A DNA stretch of 20,220 nucleotides from a virus: positions 1-20,220 of IMG/VR virus record IMGVR_UViG_3300018421_000298. The stretch is one strand, 5' to 3'. This document shows positions 14,072-20,220 of this stretch, in pieces. Numbering within the stretch: position 1 is the first letter of the stretch; each line of letters starts with the position of its first letter. The position numbers and the translations under genes are program-made. The notes beneath the pieces were generated by a model. It was not told the origin of the DNA, did not search any database, and saw only the letters and a program-made list of their open reading frames with translations.

Positions 14072-15177
14072 TGGCAGTTACAAATATAGTAGAAAAAGAG
14101 TTTGTCAACGGCAGTTTTAATGGCGACGAGTATTCGTATGAAGTTATTTACCAATGCGAGACTGACAGCCAAGCAGGGCCAGACACTGTGCGTCGTGACC
14201 CAGCATTCCGCATTGGGAAAGAGTATTCTTTTGGTGGGGAAAGCAACCCAGAAGCCAAGTTGAGTAATGTTCAAGTGAGTCTCCTTGAGCGACTTAGAAG
14301 GACAACATGGTTGGTTTCATGTACATACTCAACCGCACAGAACAGCTCCTCAGGTAGCGGCGGTGGAGGTGGTGGTTCGCCCACATCAAAAGACAAGCCC
14401 GCAGACCCAGAAACGTCCAGCAAGTTTCAAACTCTCGAAGTAAGATTCTTCACTGAATCCGAGCTGGCGTATGGTGCAAAGTTTATCGATGTGGGAACTC
14501 TCGGTTCGTCGAAAGAAGGCGGCAGGGAATGCCCTTACGTTAAGTTCTTTGACACTTTAGGTCCAGATAAGTCTGCTGTTTCAGAGTACACGGGAGTTCC
14601 ACTTAATTCAGCCCTCTCGCCAGTAGACCCAATCCCGTCGAAGACAGCTCCAAGACTTGTGGTGCGGTGTTATCTTTACGATACTACAGACTTTCTTGAG
14701 GATGAGTTATGTTCCCCTGACGGTGCGTCACCACTTGGGAAAATAAATAAAGCGGATTATACGATCACAGGACCTGGTAATCAGTATTCACTGACGTTTC
14801 CAGCCAGGACACTGAAGCTAATGTCAGCTACTGTAGACGCACACGACTTTAGAGATGAATTGCTGTGGTACTCTTTTGAGTTTATGTATAATCCCTGTGG
14901 GCATTACTTGATAATCCCCGACATGGGCATGAAGGCTGTCAACGATTTTGAGCCAGAGACCGCAGGGACTGATGATGGAAGATACCCGTTTGAGCTGAAC
15001 ATTGACGGGAAAACAGAGAATATTAAAGACGAATCTGGTGACCCTATTATGGAGCCATGTCGACTCGACGGTCGAGGCTCACCGCTAACTGGTGCAAGTC
15101 GGGGGACTACTTTTGCAGTGCGATATCTAGAAGATTTAAATATCGAATATGATTTTGATAAAATCCCAACATTTTAG
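14071..15177 (+). CDS. Distal tail protein of unknown family with glycine linker
   Basis: This encodes 368 residues, starting on the tape measure stop (TAATG). An N-terminal domain (1-90) starts F-V-N-G-S-F-N-G-D-E-Y-S-Y-E-V-I-Y-Q-C. A Ser/Gly/Pro-rich flexible linker (91-116, with a run of seven Gly broken by one Ser in the GSGGGGGG stretch) follows. Then comes a larger beta-rich domain with L-E-V-R-F-F-T-E-S-E-L-A-Y-G and the Y-S-F-E-F-M-Y-N-P-C-G-H-Y region near residue 270-280. No enzymatic motif is visible. Position right after the tape measure is where distal tail or tail tip proteins are encoded, so a tip/hub role is likely but inferred. I do not recognise the family. Confidence 0.7.
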   Translation: MAVTNIVEKEFVNGSFNGDEYSYEVIYQCETDSQAGPDTVRRDPAFRIGKEYSFGGESNPEAKLSNVQVSLLERLRRTTWLVSCTYSTAQNSSSGSGGGGGGSPTSKDKPADPETSSKFQTLEVRFFTESELAYGAKFIDVGTLGSSKEGGRECPYVKFFDTLGPDKSAVSEYTGVPLNSALSPVDPIPSKTAPRLVVRCYLYDTTDFLEDELCSPDGASPLGKINKADYTITGPGNQYSLTFPARTLKLMSATVDAHDFRDELLWYSFEFMYNPCGHYLIIPDMGMKAVNDFEPETAGTDDGRYPFELNIDGKTENIKDESGDPIMEPCRLDGRGSPLTGASRGTTFAVRYLEDLNIEYDFDKIPTF

Positions 15178-15187
15178 GAACTAAAAT

Positions 15188-16021
15188 ATGGCTGTTAGGA
15201 CATGGGCTGGAGATGACGCAACTACACCTTACGACTGGAGTGTAGCCGGTAATTGGGAAGAAGGGTCTGTTCCAGTTAGCACAGATGAAGTGGTGATTCC
15301 AGCAGGATCTCAGAAGATCACAGCAGGATTAAATCAGTCAGCAGTAACCTTAGCTGGATTGGCAGTGGAGGCTGGGTATGACAAAGACATTGGCAGTTCA
15401 ACCGGTGAGCTACAAGTCGCCTTATCAGCGCCGGCCAGTATCCAGACAAGTGGTGGACAGCAATTCTTTGACTTTGGCTCCAGCAATGTTAATATCGAAG
15501 TGTTGGGATCAGGTGGTGCCAGCACTGGGCAACGGGCAGTTAATTTTATAGGTAGCAATCTAGCAACAGTTAGTGTTGTTGGTGGTAGTGTCGGGATAGC
15601 AACAGCCCCAGCCAATTCTGCGACTGTTGCAACACTAAGGGTCTTGGGTGGGAATGTTTGGGCTGGGGACAATGTCACGCTAACCACCGTCAATCTATAC
15701 AGTGGAACCCTCCTGCAGCAGTGTGCTACTACGACAACCACTGTCTACGGAGGGCGTCTCACGACCAAGGGTTCGGGGACAGTAGGAACAATCAACATCT
15801 ATTCAGGCTCAGCTACGCTGAACAGTACAGGAACAGTTACAACACTCAACGGTTACGGTGGCGAGATAGATTTTGCCGGTAGCGGATTGGCGAGGACAGT
15901 TACTACTCTAAATGCCAATGCAACTGATCCGTTGACTATCTCGTTTGATCCAAACGTCGTGACTATCTCTACACTCAATGACCCCACCACCCCACAGACT
16001 GTACGTTACGAGGCTTCGTAA
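15188..16021 (+). CDS. Predicted beta-solenoid virion protein (fibre or tip)
   Basis: This encodes 277 residues; TAGGAA (15175-15180) precedes the ATG, overlapping the previous stop. The N-terminus has a T-W-A-G-D-D...W-S-V-A-G-N-W-E-E-G-S-V-P pattern followed by D-E-V-V-I-P-A-G, which recalls the opening of G8-like or other beta-helix surface proteins. From residue 146 to 243, repeats of 16-21 residues on the pattern T-T-[VLI]-N-x-Y-x-G-x-L recur about six times, as expected for stacked rungs of a beta-solenoid. Charge is low and Thr, Gly, Val and Ser dominate. A receptor-binding or tip fibre is likely. No catalytic cluster typical of depolymerases is seen. Confidence 0.75.
   Translation: MAVRTWAGDDATTPYDWSVAGNWEEGSVPVSTDEVVIPAGSQKITAGLNQSAVTLAGLAVEAGYDKDIGSSTGELQVALSAPASIQTSGGQQFFDFGSSNVNIEVLGSGGASTGQRAVNFIGSNLATVSVVGGSVGIATAPANSATVATLRVLGGNVWAGDNVTLTTVNLYSGTLLQQCATTTTTVYGGRLTTKGSGTVGTINIYSGSATLNSTGTVTTLNGYGGEIDFAGSGLARTVTTLNANATDPLTISFDPNVVTISTLNDPTTPQTVRYEAS
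15623..15916 (+). repeat. Beta-solenoid rung repeats in protein at 15188-16021
   Basis: At the protein level about six rungs can be aligned on the residue before N-x-Y-x-G: positions 150, 168, 184, 202, 220 and 241. Spacings are 18, 16, 18, 18 and 21 residues. Typical units are T-T-V-N-L-Y-S-G-T-L, T-I-N-I-Y-S-G-S-A-T and T-T-L-N-G-Y-G-G-E-I. The DNA is not visibly repetitive, so the repeats are old. Confidence 0.65.
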
Positions 16022-16821
16022 TGACTGACATCTACGGATTTGACCAGACTACATCCAGAGAACTGGTGCGTATGCTTCACCAGTACAACAGGAAGGTCGA
16101 TACCCTCGCTCGGAGGATTAGTGCGAGCGGGGCTCTAGGTGCGTCGAGGCGTGTTAAGTTTGCAATACCCAAGACAACATTGGAGCCTGGTGGCACTTGC
16201 GAGGCTTACCTTACGAAGTATTCCCAGGGTGATGCTAAAAAACTCGTAGCCAATACTAATTCACTCGTGACTATCGAAGACCCTCTCAGTATTGCTTTTG
16301 CTGTCGGGACTGACGACTATAGTTCAACAACAGATTATATCCCTGTCGTTAAAGACCCAATGATAAGAGCTTGGATTCCAGCGTCACAGTACGGTTTAAT
16401 CCAACAGGCGAAGCCAGACTCCACTATAGCTACTGGAGGTGCTGGAACATTCAGTATCTATCAGGACCAAACAGACACTACCGTCAACGTGGACAGTGTC
16501 AGTGTCCTCTGGGGCGATAACGGGGAAGGCGTGTCCAGTGGAAAAGAATCTTGGATTCGTTGGAATGGCACCCGTTGGGAATGGATTGGAGGCGACGAGG
16601 ACGAGCCAACCATCGGTGTCGGCAGAGGGACTCTCAATTCAGCATTAGCCACAACCGACTCGACAATCAGCGTGACACTCGATGGAAGCTCGGCGGTAGG
16701 CAGTGGTACCATTACTGCCAACAATTTCTGTGCGTTCTCGGCTGACAGCGGTGCTAAATGTTACGTGTCAACATCGGACGGTACTACTTGGGAACTCATT
16801 CAAGTCGCATGTCCCGCGTAA
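16021..16821 (+). CDS. Putative virion protein, mixed helical N-terminus and beta C-terminus
   Basis: This encodes 266 residues, overlapping the previous stop (TAATG). The first 40 residues are helical (S-R-E-L-V-R-M-L-H-Q-Y-N-R-K-V-D-T-L-A-R-R) and may attach to the virion or form a short coiled coil. The rest is beta-rich, with E-P-G-G-T-C-E-A-Y-L, Y-S-S-T-T-D-Y-I-P-V-V, S-W-I-R-W-N-G-T-R-W-E-W-I-G-G (a Trp-rich stretch near residues 177-191) and a C-terminal A-K-C-Y-V-S-T-S-D-G-T-T-W-E-L-I. The arrangement of an anchoring helix and exposed beta domain fits an accessory tail-tip or carbohydrate-contact protein. The family is not named with confidence. Confidence 0.7.
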   Translation: MTDIYGFDQTTSRELVRMLHQYNRKVDTLARRISASGALGASRRVKFAIPKTTLEPGGTCEAYLTKYSQGDAKKLVANTNSLVTIEDPLSIAFAVGTDDYSSTTDYIPVVKDPMIRAWIPASQYGLIQQAKPDSTIATGGAGTFSIYQDQTDTTVNVDSVSVLWGDNGEGVSSGKESWIRWNGTRWEWIGGDEDEPTIGVGRGTLNSALATTDSTISVTLDGSSAVGSGTITANNFCAFSADSGAKCYVSTSDGTTWELIQVACPA

Positions 16822-16827
16822 GGAGGT
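16820..16827 (+). promoter_or_regulatory. Perfect Shine-Dalgarno site AAGGAGGT
   Basis: This full complement to the 16S rRNA 3' end overlaps the stop of the preceding gene. It stands too close to ATG 16829 but five bases from ATG 16832, which decides the start of the cysteine-rich protein. It is the strongest ribosome site in the window, suggesting high translation of that gene. Confidence 0.85.
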
Positions 16828-16831
16828 AATG

Positions 16832-17398
16832 ATGGCTGGAAATTACCCTTGTTGCTGTGGTGAAGCTAGTAGCGGCACAGACTGCGCACTTTGTACTAGT
16901 GGAAAAGCGCCTACTTATTTTATCGTGACTGTGTCAGGCTGGGCTGATTCCGGCAGCTATCCATCAAGCTGCAATGGCTGGTGTTCCACTATGAACGGCA
17001 CATATGTTGTTGATAAAAACGGGCGAGCAAATTGTAGATGGGGCGAATGTTACGACATAACAGATTCGCCATTTGTAGATAATGGCTTTGGTGCTAACAT
17101 CTGCGACCCTTTGTCTGGAGGCCTGCTTTCTGAACGTTTCCAATCGCTAAAAATGGAAATTGGATTTGACACCACATACAACGAAATATACTTGGAAATG
17201 TTTGGGTATACGATATCTGATGCGTGCCTTTCAAGTAGTTATTCTTCATCGTATTGGTATTACACTATTCCTGGCTCAAATCCTTACGACTGCGAGACTT
17301 ACTTAGGCACTACGTTTAACCTGACTCGTTATTCAGGAAGCACTTTTGCTGCGCTTTGCAATTCAGCCACAACAGTAACCATGCAGGGTGTTTACTAA
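16832..17398 (+). CDS. Cysteine-rich small virion-type protein
   Basis: This encodes 188 residues from ATG 16832, chosen by the perfect ribosome site at 16820-16827. It contains 13 cysteines: a P-C-C-C-G cluster near the N-terminus, D-C-A-L-C, S-S-C-N-G-W-C, A-N-C-R-W-G-E-C and five later single residues. The phrase S-G-W-A-D followed by N-G-T-Y-V-V-D and C-R-W-G-E-C resembles a recurring but uncharacterised beta-sandwich protein family of environmental phages (from memory). There is no signal peptide. The cysteines may form disulfides after lysis or bind metal; the many Tyr and Ser residues in the last third suggest surface exposure. Position at the end of the tail module suggests a tip decoration. 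Function unknown. Confidence 0.75.
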   Translation: MAGNYPCCCGEASSGTDCALCTSGKAPTYFIVTVSGWADSGSYPSSCNGWCSTMNGTYVVDKNGRANCRWGECYDITDSPFVDNGFGANICDPLSGGLLSERFQSLKMEIGFDTTYNEIYLEMFGYTISDACLSSSYSSSYWYYTIPGSNPYDCETYLGTTFNLTRYSGSTFAALCNSATTVTMQGVY

Positions 17399-17649
17399 TG
17401 CCAGACACTAGCGATTTCAAATGTGATATCTGCGGTCTTGAATTAAAAAATGCTGTCCATCCGGTCACACACAACTGCAAGTCTCGTGGCCTTGGTGACA
17501 CAGTCGCAAAAATCACTAAACGCTTCGGCGTCAAACCTTGTGGCAAATGCAACAAGCGTCGAAGGAAACTTAACCAGATTTTTCCCTACGGTAAACGAAA
17601 AGGGGCAGAGTCATCTTCCGATAACCCTACCCCTAGCGATGAAATGTAA
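17398..17649 (+). CDS. Small zinc-ribbon phage protein
   Basis: This encodes 83 residues, starting on the previous stop (TAATG). A first Cys pair, C-D-I-C (9-12), is followed by H21, H25 and C27. A second knuckle, C-G-K-C, lies at about residues 48-51, so two zinc sites or one composite site are possible. The block G-L-G-D-T-V-A-K-I-T-K-R-F-G-V-K-P-C-G-K (31-50), then C-N-K-R-R-R-K-L-N and F-P-Y-G, is a motif I recall from many small unannotated phage proteins. The strongly basic C-terminal half suggests nucleic acid contact. It is the last + strand gene before the convergent replication module. Molecular role unknown. Confidence 0.78.
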   Translation: MPDTSDFKCDICGLELKNAVHPVTHNCKSRGLGDTVAKITKRFGVKPCGKCNKRRRKLNQIFPYGKRKGAESSSDNPTPSDEM

Positions 17650-17656
17650 CAAAATG

Positions 17657-17685
17657 TTGCTTGAAGAAATGCCTATTTCAGGCAA
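17657..17685. terminator. Possible bidirectional terminator between converging modules
   Basis: Arms TTGCTTGA (17657-17664) and TCAGGCAA (17678-17685) pair over eight positions with one G-T pair, around a 13-base loop. A smaller stem (GAAAT/ATTTC, 17666-17670 and 17675-17679) competes with it. A + strand transcript has only a modest T-rich run afterwards (17691-17697), and a - strand transcript would meet TTTT at about 17654-17651 region complement only weakly. The location between convergent genes is right, but the structure is weak and overlaps the end of the primase gene. Confidence 0.3.
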
Positions 17686-19754
17686 TAAACCTCTTTTAAG
17701 CGTCCTCCTTGCTTAACTTTTACTTTCTGAACCATCCCTGCTACCTCCAGCATCTCCACTACCTCCCTAATCTTGCTGGTAGGTTTCATCAGGGATTTGA
17801 CCAGGGTTGTGACCGTTGCGTGTCCGTGGTCCTTCATTGTGGCGATCACTTCCCTGGTTATTTCTGCTGTCAGCGATCCATCGCTTAGGATCTCCCGCTT
17901 AGTTCCGTTGACAAACGTGTTTGTCGACCAGAGGACAAAGTCTATAGCCCATCTTGCAGCGTTGGCATCGATCAACGGATATTCTGGGTCAGCGGAGACA
18001 GCGTAAATCAGGGCGAGTTTCTTTACTTTCTCGATTGCCCTCCCCCATATGCTACCAAGCTCGACCTCGTCGACGAATTGATCGGTGTACGCGAGGAAAG
18101 ATTCGTATTCCCCTTTGGCGTCATCGTCAGTTGGGACGACATAGGGAACAGGGAATTCTTTGCCGTTGATTGTCTTCGTGTCATTGCGGTGAAACTCCAT
18201 AAGGGCGGAAACGTTACTTGCGATCCTGTCCATCTTCTCTTCATCGAAGACAGGCTCTTTTCTTTCGGCACGCTTGCCGGTATCGATGACCAGCAGACGG
18301 CCTGCGAAACCATCTCTCAAGTGCATCTTGGTTAGGCCTGACCAGAAGTGATCCGGAGTGGTCATCCCAAGGAACGAGAAGCAGGGCCTAACGACTTGAA
18401 TGTCAAAATCTAGGTCAGCATAAGACTTGGCTCTCCATAGGTTCTTTGTAGCTCCCCAGAGTTCCAGAAGGACTTCCTGCACTGAATTGGTGTGGGATGT
18501 CCCCTTGTTGGTTTTCTGTAGGAATAGCCCAAACTCATCCCAAATGGCCAGACTTGCTGGATCCTTGGCTAATCTCTTGGCAATGGCTGAGTCGCTAGTC
18601 ACCCTGCCGATGAGACTGTCCGCGTGATTGGTTCTATCGAAGTAGAATTTCAGCATTTCGAGGACAGCCTGCTTACCACCTGATGATGGTGCTAGACCAA
18701 CGATGTACAGGTTGGAGAAGACTCCAGACTCCTCAGTGTACCGTCGACCAATGGCATGGGACATCAGGGTGATAGCACCAACCAACGATAAGCCCTTAGA
18801 GTCTTTGCTGTTGGCATCCGTAATCGTGTCCATGATTGCTTTCATGAACCACGGCACCTCAAACAAGGACGCTGGGATGCCACTAGACCTGTCCTCGATA
18901 ACCGGGATCTCAGTGACGATAGGGACAGTGTTATTATACCCATCCCCAATACCCTCCGCACCAACCTTTTCTATCATGGCCCTTGATGCCTTATGCTCTA
19001 GTTCGTGAAAGTCCCATGGTGGATCGCAACGTGAGTTGTATTCCTCAAGGAACATTAAAGTCTCTGATTGGTTCAAGTCAAACTTCGCAGCCAGTCTGCA
19101 CGCCACCTTGAACGTCTGTAGATCCCCGCCAGAGCCCTCAGTTGCCGGTTTGCAGCCCTCCAGGTACGTCCGCACCTGACTTTCCCAATCGTAGGGCCGA
19201 GGCCCACAGGCGTCGTCTGAGGGGCTCTCAGGGGCAGTTTGGCGGTATTCCTGGTTGGCCTCGTGAAGAACAGCATCTACCACATCTTCTATGTCGTTGA
19301 CAAGCCTGTCTTCGGCGTAAACCTGTTCTGTGACCGTGAAGAACCTGGCATTCGAATAAAGCTCCATGTCGACGCCATGCCAATTAAACCTCCTCCCCTT
19401 CCCTATACACGAACCTTTCCCGAAGACCTTAACGCCATTCCCGCTGGGTGACACCTCGGCATAACTCTCAAGGTTTTCAATCAATTCATCGACGACAGCC
19501 TTCTTCTTTGGGCAGTCTAGGCAATCGTCAAAATCAACCCCAATGAACCCGTCGCCGGACTTAAACACAAACCCCAGTCCAGAGGCCCCAGAATCGCTTC
19601 TAAGGGCCTCCGATGCTTCAGTGTAGGTTGACCAGTGTTCCTCGTTTGTCGAGCTTGCAGGGGCATCCTGTGCGACCTGACGGGGTATCTTGGATCCGTT
19701 GACATCCTTCCAGAGAACCCATCTCTTTAACGCCTTCATTTCATCGCTAATCAT
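17673..19754 (-). CDS. Primase-polymerase/helicase fusion for phage replication
   Basis: This encodes 693 residues. The start is ATG at 19754-19752, six bases after AGGAG (complement of 19761-19765); an open extension to 19832 only overlaps dut. The N-terminal domain (1-165) resembles archaeo-eukaryotic primase-like PrimPols: G-F-V-F-K-S-G-D-G-F-I-G-V-D-F-D-D (61-77, metal ligands D74 and D76), S-P-S-G-N-G (102-107) and H126 with R137-F-F-T-V-T. A PriCT-like helical segment follows (about 205-260). Residues 290-620 look like the DUF3987 ATPase: P-loop G-L-A-P-S-S-G-G-K-Q (353-362), Walker B-like L-A-I-W-D-E (402-407) and R486 in G-F-A-G-R. A winged-helix-like end covers 625-690. It should prime and unwind phage DNA at the fork. 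The P-loop has Gln after Lys instead of Ser/Thr. Confidence 0.88.
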   Translation of the reverse strand: MISDEMKALKRWVLWKDVNGSKIPRQVAQDAPASSTNEEHWSTYTEASEALRSDSGASGLGFVFKSGDGFIGVDFDDCLDCPKKKAVVDELIENLESYAEVSPSGNGVKVFGKGSCIGKGRRFNWHGVDMELYSNARFFTVTEQVYAEDRLVNDIEDVVDAVLHEANQEYRQTAPESPSDDACGPRPYDWESQVRTYLEGCKPATEGSGGDLQTFKVACRLAAKFDLNQSETLMFLEEYNSRCDPPWDFHELEHKASRAMIEKVGAEGIGDGYNNTVPIVTEIPVIEDRSSGIPASLFEVPWFMKAIMDTITDANSKDSKGLSLVGAITLMSHAIGRRYTEESGVFSNLYIVGLAPSSGGKQAVLEMLKFYFDRTNHADSLIGRVTSDSAIAKRLAKDPASLAIWDEFGLFLQKTNKGTSHTNSVQEVLLELWGATKNLWRAKSYADLDFDIQVVRPCFSFLGMTTPDHFWSGLTKMHLRDGFAGRLLVIDTGKRAERKEPVFDEEKMDRIASNVSALMEFHRNDTKTINGKEFPVPYVVPTDDDAKGEYESFLAYTDQFVDEVELGSIWGRAIEKVKKLALIYAVSADPEYPLIDANAARWAIDFVLWSTNTFVNGTKREILSDGSLTAEITREVIATMKDHGHATVTTLVKSLMKPTSKIREVVEMLEVAGMVQKVKVKQGGRLKEVYCLK

Positions 19755-19755
19755 A

Positions 19756-20175
19756 TCAAACTCCTGTGCTGCCAAACCCGCCGTCACCGCGAGTGGTCTT
19801 ATGGTCGAATGCGTCAACCTCGAACATGCCACCTAGTAATATTGAATGAAACACGATCTGAGCAATCCGTGTTCCCGGTGCTGAAGTCCACGTCCCGTTG
19901 CCACCGTTGTATAGCACCACTTTCACCTCGCCTTGATACCCGCAGTCAACGACACCACCAAGTACGTCGATCCCGTATTTCGCGGACAACCCGGACCGTG
20001 GCCAGATCAACCCGGCGAATCCCTGCGGGATGTCGAACGCAACACCCGTCTTTACGATTTGTGATGTACCAGGCATGATCGCCACATGTTCGTCGGCATA
20101 GAGATCCCACCCAGCGTCGAACGTGTGTGCTTTGGTTGGTGCTATTGCCGTGTCAGTCATTTTAACGAATTTCAT
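19756..20175 (-). CDS. dut: dUTPase (dUTP diphosphatase), trimeric type
   Basis: This encodes 139 residues. All five trimeric dUTPase motifs are present in order: A-G-W-D-L-Y-A (21-27), P-R-S-G-L-S (59-64), G-V-V-D-C-G-Y-Q-G-E (74-83; D77 and Y80 in the uracil pocket), G-T-R-I-A-Q (101-106) and R-G-D-G-G-F-G-S-T-G (129-138), the closing arm over the phosphates. It converts dUTP to dUMP and diphosphate, limiting uracil in phage DNA and supplying dUMP for dTMP synthesis. GGAG at 20187-20184 on the minus strand lies before the start. One base separates its stop from the primase ATG, and the primase ribosome site lies within its last codons, so the two are co-translated. It should be active. Confidence 0.96.
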   Translation of the reverse strand: MKFVKMTDTAIAPTKAHTFDAGWDLYADEHVAIMPGTSQIVKTGVAFDIPQGFAGLIWPRSGLSAKYGIDVLGGVVDCGYQGEVKVVLYNGGNGTWTSAPGTRIAQIVFHSILLGGMFEVDAFDHKTTRGDGGFGSTGV

Positions 20176-20220
20176 CTACTTAGCTCCATAAAATTTCTGT
20201 GATTGAACTGATAGGTGCCA
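20176..20220 (-). other. Probable end of a further upstream minus-strand gene, frame unresolved
   Basis: On the minus strand two frames are open from the window edge to a stop touching the dut start. One ends in ...S-Q-K-F-Y-G-A-K at TAG 20178-20176. The other ends in ...N-F-M-E-L-S-R at a TGA overlapping the dut ATG (ATGA). Tight spacing elsewhere suggests one is real, but 45 bases cannot decide. Confidence 0.35.

Noticed and set aside
16703-16831. Upstream extension of the cysteine-rich protein to an earlier ATG
   Set aside because: It overlaps the preceding gene out of frame, and a perfect ribosome site at 16820-16827 sets the start at 16832.
1-20220. Diversity-generating retroelement, CRISPR array, toxin-antitoxin or defence cassette
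   Set aside because: Looked for because of the adhesin genes, but no reverse transcriptase, no near-identical template/variable pair, no regularly spaced repeats and no defence-type domain could be seen.

Overview
The window is a piece of a tailed double-stranded DNA phage (or prophage) genome with an HK97-type head and the gene order of a long, flexible, non-contractile (siphovirus-like) tail. No bacterial housekeeping gene, integrase, repressor, tRNA, rRNA or CRISPR array is visible, so lifestyle and host cannot be read directly. The base composition is fairly balanced. Small LamG-type lectin proteins and a virion protein with an N-terminal G-N-W...P motif are, from memory, common in uncultured aquatic phages and in Planctomycetota-linked sequences, so an environmental and perhaps planctomycete host is a weak inference.

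Layout on the + strand. Positions 1-3710 hold the tail end of a coiled-coil protein, two small unknown proteins, a LamG/concanavalin-like protein, an HNH endonuclease with a zinc finger, and a repetitive fibre-like protein. Positions 3710-9406 are the packaging and head module: small terminase, large terminase, portal, ClpP-like prohead protease and major capsid protein. A perfect hairpin terminator with a UNCG loop follows the capsid gene (9421-9451). Positions 9468-14071 are the connector and tail module: a small unknown protein, gp6-like connector, head-tail adaptor, gp10-like protein, DUF3168 tail-completion protein, tail tube, a small CxxC protein, a tail assembly chaperone pair made by -1 frameshifting at A AAA AAC, and a short tape measure. 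Positions 14071-17649 carry five distal genes of unknown function, likely tail tip or adhesion proteins: one with a glycine linker, one predicted beta-solenoid, one mixed beta protein, one cysteine-rich protein and one zinc-ribbon protein.

On the - strand (17673-20220) a replication module converges on the structural module: dUTPase followed by a large primase-polymerase/helicase fusion. The two modules meet in about 20 bp that contain a weak inverted repeat.

Almost every + strand junction is a stop/start overlap (TAATG or ATGA) or a gap of a few bases, so the structural genes probably form one translationally coupled operon, with the hairpin after the capsid gene as the main dosage control. 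The best-supported non-obvious element is the frameshifted chaperone, which explains an otherwise empty stretch between 12484 and 12671. No recognisable lysis gene lies in the window.
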